A stretch of 64,000 nt of DNA from the NCBI RefSeq assembly GCF_004114915.1, contig NZ_CP022219.1:836501-900500 (forward strand), read 5' to 3'. Under the pieces are notes generated by a model. The model did not search any database and was not told the DNA's origin. It saw only the letters and a program-made list of their open reading frames with translations. The DNA comes from Bradyrhizobium guangxiense (GTDB lineage: Bacteria > Pseudomonadota > Alphaproteobacteria > Rhizobiales > Xanthobacteraceae). Position numbers and translations under genes: made by a program. Of this stretch, positions 53,315-61,973 are shown piece after piece. Positions within the stretch are counted from its first letter, which is position 1, and each line of letters starts with the position of its first letter.

Positions 53315-54484
53315 TCAGTATGAGCGGGGCATGCCGAGCACATGCTCGGCGACGAAGGACAGCACGAGGTTGGTCGAGATCGGTGCCACCTGATAGAGCC
53401 GCGTCTCGCGGAACTTGCGCTCGACGTCGTATTCCTCGGCAAAGCCGAAGCCGCCATGGGTCTGGATGCAGGCATTCGCCGCTTCCCATGACGCGTCCGC
53501 CGCCAGCATCTTGGCCATGTTGGCCTCTGCGCCGCAGTCGAGCCCGGCTTCGTATTTGCGCGTGGCTTCCTTCACCATCAGCTCGGCCGCGCGCATCGAG
53601 GCGTAGGCCTTGGCGATCGGGAACTGGATGCCCTGGTTCTGGCCGATGGGACGACCGAACACCGCGCGCTCCTTGGCGTAGTTGGTCGCCTTCGCGATGA
53701 ACCATTTGGCGTCGCCGACGCATTCGGCCGCGATCAGGATGCGCTCGGCATTCATGCCGGAAAGGATGTAGCGGAAGCCCTTGCCTTCCTCGCCGATCAA
53801 ATTCTCCGCCGGCACCTTCATGTCGGTGAAGAACACTTCCGTCGTCGCGTGGTTCATCATGGTGCGGATCGGGCGGATCTCAAGGCCGTTGTTCTTGGCC
53901 TCGCGCATGTCGACGATGAACACGGACAGACCATCGGTGCGCTTCTTGACCTGGTCCTTCGGCGTGGTGCGCGCAAGCAGCACCATCAGGTCGGAATGCT
54001 CGGCGCGGCTGGTCCAGATCTTCTGGCCGTTGACGATGTAGCTGTCGTTGCCCTCCTTGCGGGCGAAGGTCTTCAGCGAGGAGGTGTCGGTGCCGCTGGT
54101 CGGCTCGGTGACGCCGAAGGCCTGCAGGCGCAATTCGCCGCTGGCGATCTTCGGCAGGTATTTCGCCTTCTGCTCGGCATTGCCGTGCCGCAGCACCGTG
54201 CCCATCGTGTACATCTGGGCGTGGCAGCCACCGCCGTTGCAGCCCGCGCGCTGGATCTCCTCCAGGATCGCCGCTGCCGCGGACAGCTTCAGGCCCGCGC
54301 CGCCATATTCCTCGGGGATCAGCACCGAGAGATAGCCGGCCTCGGTCAGCGCATCGACGAAGGCCTTGGGGTAGGCCATCTCGCGATCGAGCTTGCGCCA
54401 ATATTCGCCGGGAAACTGCGCGCACAGCTTGGCGACGGCTTCGCGGATGTCGGCATAATCTTCGGTGTGGTGTTCTTGACTCAT
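53315..54484 (-). CDS. Acyl-CoA dehydrogenase with isovaleryl-type catalytic Glu
   Basis: This 389-residue flavoenzyme has AFGVTEPTSGTDTSSLKT for FAD binding and the C-terminal THGGFGFAEEYDVERKFRETRL. The medium-chain catalytic Glu position (in LYQVAPIST) is not acidic, but Glu 247 in GMNAERILIAAECVG sits where isovaleryl-CoA and long-chain dehydrogenases keep their base. It should introduce a 2,3 double bond into a branched or carboxylated acyl-CoA. It is the first gene of an operon with a CoA transferase and a hydratase and is divergent from a LysR regulator. Confidence 0.9.
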   Translation of the reverse strand: MSQEHHTEDYADIREAVAKLCAQFPGEYWRKLDREMAYPKAFVDALTEAGYLSVLIPEEYGGAGLKLSAAAAILEEIQRAGCNGGGCHAQMYTMGTVLRHGNAEQKAKYLPKIASGELRLQAFGVTEPTSGTDTSSLKTFARKEGNDSYIVNGQKIWTSRAEHSDLMVLLARTTPKDQVKKRTDGLSVFIVDMREAKNNGLEIRPIRTMMNHATTEVFFTDMKVPAENLIGEEGKGFRYILSGMNAERILIAAECVGDAKWFIAKATNYAKERAVFGRPIGQNQGIQFPIAKAYASMRAAELMVKEATRKYEAGLDCGAEANMAKMLAADASWEAANACIQTHGGFGFAEEYDVERKFRETRLYQVAPISTNLVLSFVAEHVLGMPRSY

Positions 54485-54532
54485 GACGTTTCCAGTTCTT
54501 GGCGGCAGTTAGGATAACGCCGGCCGATCCTC

Positions 54533-54554
54533 TGGCGTTGTGAAAACAACGCCA
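54533..54554. promoter_or_regulatory. Inverted repeat in the LysR/acyl-CoA dehydrogenase divergent promoter
   Basis: TGGCGTTGT (54533-54541) and ACAACGCCA (54546-54554) are perfect 9-base arms around GAAA. The inner part contains a T-N11-A type pattern expected of LysR recognition sites. It lies about 50 bases from each start codon, suited to control of both genes by the adjacent LysR protein. Confidence 0.7.
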
Positions 54555-54609
54555 GCCCCCTATGCTCATTTGTTATAGCGTATGAAGTAGCCTTCCAGGA
54601 TTGGCAAGC

Positions 54610-55530
54610 ATGGATTTCCGGCAGCTCAGGACCTTCAGTTGCGTGGCGGAGCTCGGCAGCCTCTCCAAGGCGTCCGACATGTTGCGCGTGGCGCAGCCGG
54701 CGCTCTCCAGGCAGATCAAGCTTCTGGAACACGAGCTGCGCACCGAGCTGTTCACCCGCAACGGCCGCGGCATGGTGCTGACCGGGGCCGGCCGCCTGCT
54801 CTTGGCCCGCACCTCCGGCATCGTGCGGCAGATCGACCAGATCCGCGACGACATCCAGTCGGTGAAGGGCCCGCCCTCCGGACAAGTCGTGCTCGGCCTC
54901 GTTCCGACTGTGAGCTGCGTGCTGTCGGCGCGCTTTGCGCGGCGCTGCGTCGAAAAATTTCCCGGGATTTCGCTGCGCATCGTCGAGAGCTACAGCGGCC
55001 ATCTCGTCGAATGGCTGCACCGCGGCGAGATGGATCTCGCCATCCTCTACGGCCGATCGGCCGATTTGCATCTCAACGTGCAGAGCCTGGGGCGCGACAA
55101 CATCGTCGCGGTCGGTCCGCGCGGCTGCGGGCTGGCGCGCAAGAAGAGCGTCGACATCGGCTGGCTGCTGCGGCAGCGGCTGGTGCTGCCCAGTCATTCG
55201 CACGGCCTCCGCGCCCTGATCGAGCACGCGGCGGCCCAGCGCAAGATCAAGCTCAACGTCCAGCTCGAAGCGGATTCCTTCCGCGTGCTGACGAGCCTGG
55301 TCGAGGAGGGGCTCGGCTTTGCGCTGCTGCCGCCATCGTCGGTCCATGGCGAGGTCGCGGACGGACGGTTGGAGACGACGGCCGTGTCAAAGCCGATGAC
55401 GCGCGAGCTCATTTTCGCTTCTCCGATCGACCGCCCGGCCTCGACCGCTTCGCTGGCCGTCACGGCGCTTCTGCGCGAGGAGGTCGCCGCCTGCCGCAAG
55501 GAAGGCGTTTGGGACATAAAATTGAGTTAG
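54610..55530 (+). CDS. LysR family transcriptional regulator
   Basis: This 306-residue regulator has an N-terminal winged HTH (FRQLRTFSCVAELGSLSKASDM, VAQPALSRQIKLLEHEL) and a periplasmic-binding-protein-like ligand domain starting near GQVVLGLVPTVSCVLSARFA. The ATG at 54610 is preferred over the TTG three codons upstream. It is divergent from the dehydrogenase operon and shares with it a palindrome, so it most likely activates that operon when the acid or its CoA ester is present. Confidence 0.92.
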   Translation: MDFRQLRTFSCVAELGSLSKASDMLRVAQPALSRQIKLLEHELRTELFTRNGRGMVLTGAGRLLLARTSGIVRQIDQIRDDIQSVKGPPSGQVVLGLVPTVSCVLSARFARRCVEKFPGISLRIVESYSGHLVEWLHRGEMDLAILYGRSADLHLNVQSLGRDNIVAVGPRGCGLARKKSVDIGWLLRQRLVLPSHSHGLRALIEHAAAQRKIKLNVQLEADSFRVLTSLVEEGLGFALLPPSSVHGEVADGRLETTAVSKPMTRELIFASPIDRPASTASLAVTALLREEVAACRKEGVWDIKLS

Positions 55531-55629
55531 GTGCGGTAGTCTCGTAGAACAGCCGCGCGCCATCGTGCCTTCGCATCTGGCGCGAGCTGTCATGCCGAAA
55601 TTTTATAGCAGGTTGGGTTGATTTGCCTC

Positions 55630-55923
55630 TCAAGGAGCAAGTCTAGAGCAAACCGCATTGAGAAGCACAGGCAGCGAGGTTCTGTCCGATATGAGAACTG
55701 TCGTGGGATCCTCTGCGCGAAAGACAACTCTAATCGTTTTGCCGTCACGCATCACGGTGTTCGATCGAGCGACAAGCCAAGTGCCATTCGGCTGTCGATG
55801 ATAGGCAGAACAATCCACCTCCGTCATCGACGCCGCTTTGGACGGTTGGGCATTGCATGGCTGATGGATCGCGCCAGCGATTAGGACCGTGAGAGATAGA
55901 GCTAAGAACTCGCGATTGTTCAT
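55630..55923 (-). CDS. Small secreted hypothetical protein
   Basis: This 97-residue protein has a signal peptide (FLALSLTVLIAGAIHQPCNAQ) and a short mature part with two cysteines (VDCSAYHRQ and NAVCSRLAP), probably linked by a disulfide. The middle reads as beta strands (GTWLVARSNTVMRDGKTIRV). The GC content is lower than in the neighbours. It ends near the weak frames at 55531-55629, where I see nothing else. It is not clearly co-transcribed with the P450 gene on the same strand, which lies downstream. The function is unknown. Confidence 0.65.
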   Translation of the reverse strand: MNNREFLALSLTVLIAGAIHQPCNAQPSKAASMTEVDCSAYHRQPNGTWLVARSNTVMRDGKTIRVVFRAEDPTTVLISDRTSLPVLLNAVCSRLAP

Positions 55924-55941
55924 GCGTTGACTGCCGAGCCC

Positions 55942-57216
55942 TTACCCCGGTATCCTTACCGGCAGCGTCTCATATCCCTTGATGAAGCTCGAATAGATCC
56001 GCTTGGGCTCGCCGACCACCTCGATCCGGTCGAACCGCTTCAGCATCTCCTCCCAGACGATCCGCAGCTGCAGCTCGGCGAGGCGCATGCCGACGCAGCG
56101 GTGGATGCCGAAGCCGAAGGAGAGATGCGTCCTCGGGCGCGGGCGGTCGATGATGAACTCGTTCGGCTTCTCGAACATCTCTTCGTCGCGGTTGCCCGAG
56201 ACGTACCACATCACGACGCGGTCGCCCTTCTTGATGTGCTTGCCGCCGATCTCGGTGTCGGCAAGCGCCGTGCGCCGCATATGCGCCAGCGGCGTCTGCC
56301 AGCGGATCACCTCCGGCACCATGGAGTCGATCAGCTCCGGATTGGCGCGGAGCTTGTCGTACTGCTCCGGGTTCTCGTTCAGCGCCAGCACCGAGCCGGT
56401 CATGGTGTTGCGCGTGGTGTCGTTGCCGCCCACGATGAGCAGGATGATGTTGCCCATGAGATTGTCGGGGTCCATGTGCCGCGTGGCGTCGTTATGGGCC
56501 ATCAGCGACAACAGATCGTTGCGCGGCGCCGAGTTGACGCGCTCGTTCCACAGCTTCGACATGTAGGCATAGCACTCGTCCATCTCGCGGCGGCGCTCCT
56601 CGGCGGAGGCGACGATGCCGCTCTTGGGCAACGCGGTGGAGACGTCCGACCAGCGCGTCAGCTTGCGCCGCTCCTCCCAGGGGAAATCGAACAGGGTGGC
56701 CAGCATCTGCGTCGTCAATTCGATCGAGACGCGCTCGACGAAGTTGAAGGTCTCGTTGCGCGGCAGATTGTCGAGCACGGTCTGCGAGCGCTGGCGAATC
56801 AGCTTCGCGAGCTCGTCCAGATGTGTCGGCGTGAACATCGGCGACACCGTCTTGCGCTGCGCCGAATGCCTCGGCTGGTCCATCGCGATGAAGCTCGGAT
56901 AGTCGTAGCCTTCCGGCACATCGCGGATCGAGATGCCGCCGAGCTTGGAGTCCGAGGAGAAGATGCCGTGATTGGTGTCGACATGCATGATGTCGTTGTA
57001 CTTCACCACCGACCAGTACGGCTCGATCGGCGCATTGGTGCAGTAATGCACCGGCTCTTCCTTGCGCAGCCGCTCGAACCAGGGCCACAAGGTATCGTCC
57101 TGGAACAGCCTGGGCGCGCCGGGATGGAATTGCGACAGCGGCGTCGCATAGGCCTCATCAAAGGCCCGGCGCATGCGTTCGGCCTTGTCCACCTTGACCG
57201 GCGCTTGGATGTTCAT
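55942..57216 (-). CDS. Cytochrome P450, CYP153-like (second of a tandem pair)
   Basis: This 424-residue soluble P450 closely resembles CYP153 alkane/fatty-acid terminal hydroxylases. Matches include FWPYF-type entry, PVHYC, YWSVVKYNDIM, FIAMDQPRHSAQRKTVSP, the I-helix LIVGGNDTTRNTM (near residue 265), the ExxR in VPEVIRWQTPLAHMRRTAL, and the haem ligand Cys in FGFGIHRCVGMRLAE (near residue 372). It needs a ferredoxin and ferredoxin reductase, which are not adjacent. CTGGAGC precedes the ATG at 57216. A paralogue lies upstream across a palindromic repeat. Confidence 0.88.
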   Translation of the reverse strand: MNIQAPVKVDKAERMRRAFDEAYATPLSQFHPGAPRLFQDDTLWPWFERLRKEEPVHYCTNAPIEPYWSVVKYNDIMHVDTNHGIFSSDSKLGGISIRDVPEGYDYPSFIAMDQPRHSAQRKTVSPMFTPTHLDELAKLIRQRSQTVLDNLPRNETFNFVERVSIELTTQMLATLFDFPWEERRKLTRWSDVSTALPKSGIVASAEERRREMDECYAYMSKLWNERVNSAPRNDLLSLMAHNDATRHMDPDNLMGNIILLIVGGNDTTRNTMTGSVLALNENPEQYDKLRANPELIDSMVPEVIRWQTPLAHMRRTALADTEIGGKHIKKGDRVVMWYVSGNRDEEMFEKPNEFIIDRPRPRTHLSFGFGIHRCVGMRLAELQLRIVWEEMLKRFDRIEVVGEPKRIYSSFIKGYETLPVRIPG

Positions 57217-57247
57217 CGTCGTGGCTCCAGTTGGTTCTCTTTCTTCG

Positions 57248-57390
57248 CCTCTCCCGCCTGCGGGGAGAGGCCGGAATTCGAGCGAAGCTCAAACTCCGGG
57301 TGAGGGGGACTCTCCGCGAATCCGTCCCTCAGCGTGTTCGCGGAGAGAGCTCCTCACCCCGACCCTCTCCCCGTAAGAACGGGGAGAGGG
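57248..57390. repeat. Palindromic intergenic repeat between the two P450 genes (CCTCTCCC/GGGAGAGG family)
   Basis: CCTCTCCCGCCTGCGGGGAGAGG forms a hairpin at the left, CCCTCTCCCCGTAAGAACGGGGAGAGGG one at the right, and TCTCCGCGAA / TTCGCGGAGA arms pair in the middle. It belongs to the family of 5441-5572 and 61974-62160 and could stop or weaken transcription between the two P450 genes. Confidence 0.87.
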
Positions 57391-57397
57391 AGATTTC

Positions 57398-58663
57398 CTA
57401 CGCCGCAATCTTCACCGGCAGCTCCTCCAAACCCTTCACGAAGCTCGAATAGACCCGCCTGGGTTCGCCGACCACATCAATATGGTCGAACCGCCTGAGA
57501 ATTTCTTCCCAAATAATCTTGAGCTGGAGTTCGGCAAGCCGCAATCCCACGCAGCGGTGGATGCCGAAGCCGAAGGACAGATGCGTGCGCGGGCGGGCGC
57601 GGTCGATGATGAACTCGTATGGCTTGTCGATCGCCTCCTCGTCGCGGTTGCCCGAGACGTACCACATCACGACCTTGTCACCTTTCTTGATCTGCTTGCC
57701 GCGAAACTCGAAGTCGGAGAGCGCGGTGCGCCGCATATGGGCCAGCGGCGTCTGCCAGCGGATCACTTCGGGGACGAAACTGTCGAGCAAAGCGGGGTTG
57801 TCGCGCAGCTTGCGATACTGCTCCGGATGCTGGCTCAGCGCGAGCAGCGAGCCCGACATGGTGTTGCGCGTGGTGTCGTTGCCGCCGACGATCAACAGAA
57901 TGAGATTGCCGAGGAAGTTCTTGGCGTCCATGTCGCGGGTCGCGGCGCCGTGCGCCATCATCGAGAGCAGGTCGCTCTTCGGCGGCTGCGCGATGCGTTC
58001 CTTCCAGAGCCGCGCGAAGTAGGTCGCGCATTCCGTCAGCTCGGCCTGGCGCTCGTCCTCGGTGGCGACGAGGCCGTCGGGCCCGGGAATCGTGGTCGCG
58101 ATGTCGGACCAGCGCGTCAGCTTGCGGCGGTCCTCCCAGGGGAAGTCGAACAGCACCGCCAGCATCTGCGTGGTGAGCTCGATCGAGACGCGGTCGACCC
58201 AATCGAACACCTCGCCGCGGGGCAGATTGTCCAGGCACTCGGCCGAGCGCTTGCGGATGTTGAGCGCGAGATTGTCCAGATGTGTCGGCGTGAACATCGG
58301 CGCGACGGTCTTGCGTTGCGCGGCATGGCGCGGCGGGTCCATCGAGATGAAGCTCTCGCGGCGCAGATCCGGATCGATGTCGCGGATGGTGATGCCGCCG
58401 AGGGCGGAGGCCGAGGAGAACACCGCATGGTTGGTCTCGATCTCCATGATGTCGTTATAGCGCGTCACCGACCAGTACGGCCCGAACATCGAGTCCTTGC
58501 AGTAATGCACGGGATCTTCCCGGCGCAGCCGATCGAAATAGGGCCAGAACGTATCGGTCCTGAACAATTCCGGATCGCCAGGATCGAACTGCTCCAGCGG
58601 AAGTGAATTGGCGCGCTCGCGCAATGCGTCGAGCTTGGCCGCGCTCTCGATGGTCCCATGCAT
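57398..58663 (-). CDS. Cytochrome P450, CYP153-like (first of a tandem pair)
   Basis: This 421-residue P450 is a clear paralogue of the downstream one, with DTFWPYFDRLRREDPVHYC, SMFGPYWSVTRYNDIM, FISMDPPRHAAQRKTVAPMF, the I-helix LIVGGNDTTRNTMSG and the haem Cys in FGFGIHRCVGLRLAE. The wording is even nearer to characterised CYP153A sequences. GGGAG seven bases before the ATG at 58663 fixes the start. Reading-frame extensions to 58729 have no ribosome site. The substrate is predicted to be an n-alkane, alcohol or fatty acid. Redox partners must come from elsewhere. Confidence 0.9.
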   Translation of the reverse strand: MHGTIESAAKLDALRERANSLPLEQFDPGDPELFRTDTFWPYFDRLRREDPVHYCKDSMFGPYWSVTRYNDIMEIETNHAVFSSASALGGITIRDIDPDLRRESFISMDPPRHAAQRKTVAPMFTPTHLDNLALNIRKRSAECLDNLPRGEVFDWVDRVSIELTTQMLAVLFDFPWEDRRKLTRWSDIATTIPGPDGLVATEDERQAELTECATYFARLWKERIAQPPKSDLLSMMAHGAATRDMDAKNFLGNLILLIVGGNDTTRNTMSGSLLALSQHPEQYRKLRDNPALLDSFVPEVIRWQTPLAHMRRTALSDFEFRGKQIKKGDKVVMWYVSGNRDEEAIDKPYEFIIDRARPRTHLSFGFGIHRCVGLRLAELQLKIIWEEILRRFDHIDVVGEPRRVYSSFVKGLEELPVKIAA

Positions 58664-58797
58664 GACCGCTCTCCCTGGCATGAACCGCGCGTTCTCGTTG
58701 AATTCTGCGCTGCGGTATTTGATTTGCAATTACAGCCGGTTGTCTGCGCCGGAGCAAGGGAGAGTTTTGCCACTCCAACCCTTGTGAGAGGGGAATG

Positions 58798-58876
58798 CGT
58801 AGCCCGGATGGGCGAAGCGACATCCGGGACTTTGCTCGCGATGTTCCTGGGAATCGCTCCGCTCACCCGGGCTACG
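58798..58876. repeat. Palindromic intergenic repeat (CGTAGCCCGG/CCGGGCTACG family)
   Basis: CGTAGCCCGG (58798-58807) and CCGGGCTACG (58867-58876) are the outer arms, with CGAAGCGACATCCGGG and related inner segments. It lies in the 381-base divergent gap 58664-59044. The rest of the gap shows no feature I can name apart from likely promoters. Confidence 0.85.
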
Positions 58877-59044
58877 GGACTGCGCCACGAACCTCGTCAA
58901 CGTGATCCCGCGCACGCTGTTTGTCGTGAAATCGTGCCAGAACGGGCTGGAATCGAGCTAAATCGAACCTGGCCGTGTTGGGGATCGACCAAATCTCTGA
59001 TCTATAGTTTGAATGCAACAGGCCGACATCCCGAGGTTGCCGCC

Positions 59045-60199
59045 GTGAACGACATGCAATGGACCCCCATCGGCTCCGAGCCCATTCCGCCGCCGCTGCC
59101 GCCGACGCGGGTCGAGTTCAGCGGTAACCGCTCCGAGTTCCGGAAAATGGTCACCAAGGGTGCCATGCTGGAGCTCGTCACCTTCGGCTTCTACCGGTTC
59201 TGGCTCGTCACCGACATCCGCCGTCATCTGTGGGCGAACACCGCGATCGACGGCGATGCCGCCGAATATACCGGGCGGGCCAAGGAGCTTCTGGTCGGCT
59301 TCCTGTTCGCGCTCGCGATCCTGGTGCCGATCTACCTCGCCTACTTCCTGATCGGCATCGAGTTCGAGCGCTGGCAAGGCTTTGCCTCGACGCCGCTGTT
59401 CATCGGCTTCTATGCCTTCGGCCAGTTCGCGATCTTTCGTGCGCGGCGATACCGGTTGACGCGCACGGTCTGGCGCGGCGTGCGGTTCTGGATGGACGGC
59501 TCCGGCTGGGCCTATGCGTTCCGCGCCATGGCGTGGGGCCTGCTCGTGCTTCTCACGCTCGGCCTGGCGCTGCCGTGGCGCGCGGCGGCGCTCGAACGCT
59601 ACAAGATGCAGCACAGCCATTATGGCGATCTCCGCGGCGATTTCGTGGGCGACGGCTGGACCTTCTTCAAGCGCGCCTGGTCGCTGTGGCTGCTCAGCCC
59701 GATCGCGCTCCTGATTTCCCCGCTCGCGCCGTTCCTCTATGCCGAGTTTAAGGCGCGCGAATGGCGCTGGTGGCTCGACGGCATTCGCATCGGCGGCGTC
59801 AGCCTGTCCTCGGACCTGCCTCACGACGCCTTCTACGGCCTGTACTGGAAGGTGATCGGCTGGTGGATGCTGCTCACGATCGCCTTCGCTGTCTATATCG
59901 GCGGTGGCGCTTTGCTGCTCGTGCAGCTGAGCGGCGTTCCGGCCGATCAGGTGTTCGGCGGCGACAATGCCGCCAAGAGCATCCCGATGGTGGTGATGAT
60001 GGTGATCGGCTATTTCGCCCTGGCGCTCGCGATCAACATCGTCATGCGCGTCTATCTCCAGCGCGATCTCTGGGCCAAGGTGCTGGAAACCGTCGAGGTG
60101 CACGACATCGCGGCCGCGGCGGACGTGCGTGGCAGCGGCGAGCTCGCCAGCGCGCTCGGCGAAGGTTTTGCCGACGGCCTCGATGTTGCGGGATTTTGA
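59045..60199 (+). CDS. DUF898 (YjgN-like) multi-pass membrane protein
   Basis: This 384-residue protein has about eight membrane helices in two similar halves, each beginning with an extramembrane FxG(N/D)xxE/DFF-type box: VEFSGNRSEFRKMVTKGAML, and GDFVGDGWTFFKRAW later on. This is the DUF898 pattern. The start is GTG 59045 with GAGG eight bases upstream. It is followed after three bases by a zinc metallopeptidase gene. The role of DUF898 is unknown. The pairing suggests a membrane-quality or envelope function. Confidence 0.85.
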   Translation: MNDMQWTPIGSEPIPPPLPPTRVEFSGNRSEFRKMVTKGAMLELVTFGFYRFWLVTDIRRHLWANTAIDGDAAEYTGRAKELLVGFLFALAILVPIYLAYFLIGIEFERWQGFASTPLFIGFYAFGQFAIFRARRYRLTRTVWRGVRFWMDGSGWAYAFRAMAWGLLVLLTLGLALPWRAAALERYKMQHSHYGDLRGDFVGDGWTFFKRAWSLWLLSPIALLISPLAPFLYAEFKAREWRWWLDGIRIGGVSLSSDLPHDAFYGLYWKVIGWWMLLTIAFAVYIGGGALLLVQLSGVPADQVFGGDNAAKSIPMVVMMVIGYFALALAINIVMRVYLQRDLWAKVLETVEVHDIAAAADVRGSGELASALGEGFADGLDVAGF

Positions 60200-60202
60200 G
60201 TC

Positions 60203-61315
60203 GTGAGTGATGTGTTCGCCGACAGCCCGGCGCAGTCCACCAAGCCGACGATCTTCTTCGACGGCGTGTCGAACCGCAGACGGCAGGTGACGCTGACGTT
60301 CGGTGACGCGCTCGAGATTTCCGAAGTGGGCGGAACACCGGTTCGCTGGGCCTATCCCGACCTCCGCCGCGCCGACGGTCCGCCCGGGATGTTGCGCCTG
60401 GCGTGTACCAGCGCGCCGCCATTGTCGCGGCTGGAGATCCGCGACGCCGCGCTCGCGGCAGATGTGACCGCCCGCTGCCTGCGGCTCGACGATCACCGGA
60501 CCTCGCGCCGCGGCGTGGCAAAGATCGTCGGCTGGTCGGTGGCGGCGGCCGTCTCGATCGTCTGTGTGGTTCTTTTCGGCGTGCCGCTCGCGGCCGACCG
60601 TCTGGCGCCGCTGGTGCCGAAACCCGTCGAACGGCGCATCGGTGACGCCGCCGAAGTGCAGATGAAGACCATCTTCGGCCGTAACGTGTGCGAAGAGCCC
60701 GCGGGCAAGGCCGCCTTCACGAAGCTCGTCAACCGCCTGCGCGATGCCGCCGGCCTCGACGATGATTCCATGACGGCCGGCGTACTGCCAACCTCGGTGC
60801 CGAATGCGTTCGCGCTGCCCGGCGGCAAGGTCTACGTGCTGAAGGGTCTGCTCGACAAGGCCGAGAATCCGGACGAGCTCGCCGGCATCCTCGCCCACGA
60901 GTTCGGCCATCTCAAGCATTACGACAACATGCGCGGCCTGATCTACAACGGCGGCACCTCGTTCCTGATCGGCCTGTTGTTCGGCGACGTCACCGGCTCC
61001 GGCGCGGGGATCTTCGCCTCGCGCAATCTGGTCGAGGCCTCCTATTCGCGCGAGGCCGAGACCGGTGCCGACACTTTCGCGATCGAGGTCATGCACAGGC
61101 TCGGCCGCTCGCCGAACCCCGCCGCAGAGCTGATGTTCCGCATCACCGGCAAGGAAGGCGGCTCCACGCTCACGACGATCCTCGCCAGCCACCCGCTGAC
61201 CGAGGACCGCCTCGCGCGCATGACCAGGGAAGACGGCCCAGCCTCGGGCCCGCCGCTGCTGACGGACAAGGAGTGGCAGGCGCTGAAGCTGATTTGCGGC
61301 AGCGGAAGGGGCTAG
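60203..61315 (+). CDS. M48 family zinc metallopeptidase with one membrane helix
   Basis: This 370-residue protein has an N-terminal beta-rich domain of about 100 residues facing one side (FFDGVSNRRRQVTLTF), a membrane helix at about 108-130 and an M48 peptidase domain. The zinc site is HEFGH near residue 230, with the third ligand Glu in YSREAETGADTFA near 285. It starts at GTG three bases after the DUF898 gene, so the two are translated together. It resembles BepA/HtpX-class proteases of the envelope. Its stop codon abuts the stop codon of the convergent upp-like gene with no gap. Confidence 0.88.
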   Translation: MSDVFADSPAQSTKPTIFFDGVSNRRRQVTLTFGDALEISEVGGTPVRWAYPDLRRADGPPGMLRLACTSAPPLSRLEIRDAALAADVTARCLRLDDHRTSRRGVAKIVGWSVAAAVSIVCVVLFGVPLAADRLAPLVPKPVERRIGDAAEVQMKTIFGRNVCEEPAGKAAFTKLVNRLRDAAGLDDDSMTAGVLPTSVPNAFALPGGKVYVLKGLLDKAENPDELAGILAHEFGHLKHYDNMRGLIYNGGTSFLIGLLFGDVTGSGAGIFASRNLVEASYSREAETGADTFAIEVMHRLGRSPNPAAELMFRITGKEGGSTLTTILASHPLTEDRLARMTREDGPASGPPLLTDKEWQALKLICGSGRG

Positions 61316-61945
61316 CTACCGGGTCCCGTAGGCGCGATCGCCAGCATCGCCGAGGCCGGGCAGGATGAAACCGTTCTCGTCGAGGCCTTCGTCCACGGCA
61401 GCGGTCCAGACCGGCACGTCAGGATGAAATCCGCGCAGCCGTTCCAGGCCTTCAGGAGCCGCGATCAGACAGGCGAGGCGAATGTCCCTGGCGCCGCGCT
61501 CCTTCAGCCGGTCGATGGCGGCGACGGCCGTGTTGGCGGTAGCGACCACCGACGTCACCACGATGGCGAGGCGCTCGCTGAGATCGGACGGCGACTTGAA
61601 GAAATACTCGACCGCGGCAAAGCTGTGCGGCTCGCGGTAGAGACCGATATGCGCGATGCGCGCGGTCGGCACCAGGTCCATCATGCCCTCGACGAAGGTC
61701 GTGCCGGCACGCAGCATCGGCACGAACACCAGTTTCTTGCCGGCGATCTTGGCCGAATGCATCGTCGCCAGCGGCGTCTCGATGACGGTATCGGCGAGCG
61801 GCAGATCGCGCGTCACCTCGTAGCAGAGCAGCATGCCGATCTCCTTGATCAGCTCGCGGAATGACTTGGTCGAGATGGACTTGTCTCGCACCAGCGTCAG
61901 CTTGTGCTGCACCAGCGGATGATCGACGATCGTGACGCCTTCCAT
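61316..61945 (-). CDS. Uracil phosphoribosyltransferase homologue with degenerate PRPP loop (URC cluster)
   Basis: This 209-residue protein aligns end to end with Upp: [34 protein letters not shown], the uracil-binding GLYR, and the C-terminal [16 protein letters not shown]. However, the PRPP signature DPMLATGGS of true Upp reads TSVVATANT at residues 131-139, losing the Asp and the Gly-Gly-Ser that grip PRPP. It is the third gene of a Urc1-Urc4-Upp set. It may be a URC-specific variant with altered chemistry or a non-catalytic subunit. A sequencing error is unlikely because the whole loop differs. Confidence 0.85.
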   Translation of the reverse strand: MEGVTIVDHPLVQHKLTLVRDKSISTKSFRELIKEIGMLLCYEVTRDLPLADTVIETPLATMHSAKIAGKKLVFVPMLRAGTTFVEGMMDLVPTARIAHIGLYREPHSFAAVEYFFKSPSDLSERLAIVVTSVVATANTAVAAIDRLKERGARDIRLACLIAAPEGLERLRGFHPDVPVWTAAVDEGLDENGFILPGLGDAGDRAYGTR

Positions 61946-61973
61946 GATGAGAAACCTTTCTTTCTTCTCCCCT

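Noticed and set aside
58958..61192. A 744-codon open frame on the minus strand
   Set aside because: It overlaps the DUF898 and M48 genes in antisense. It shows no motif and is rich in Arg, Gly, Asp and His, typical of a shadow frame.
61316..61945. Calling this gene a standard upp for uracil salvage
   Set aside because: The PRPP-binding loop is degenerate and the gene belongs to a Urc1-Urc4 operon, so a housekeeping symbol would mislead.
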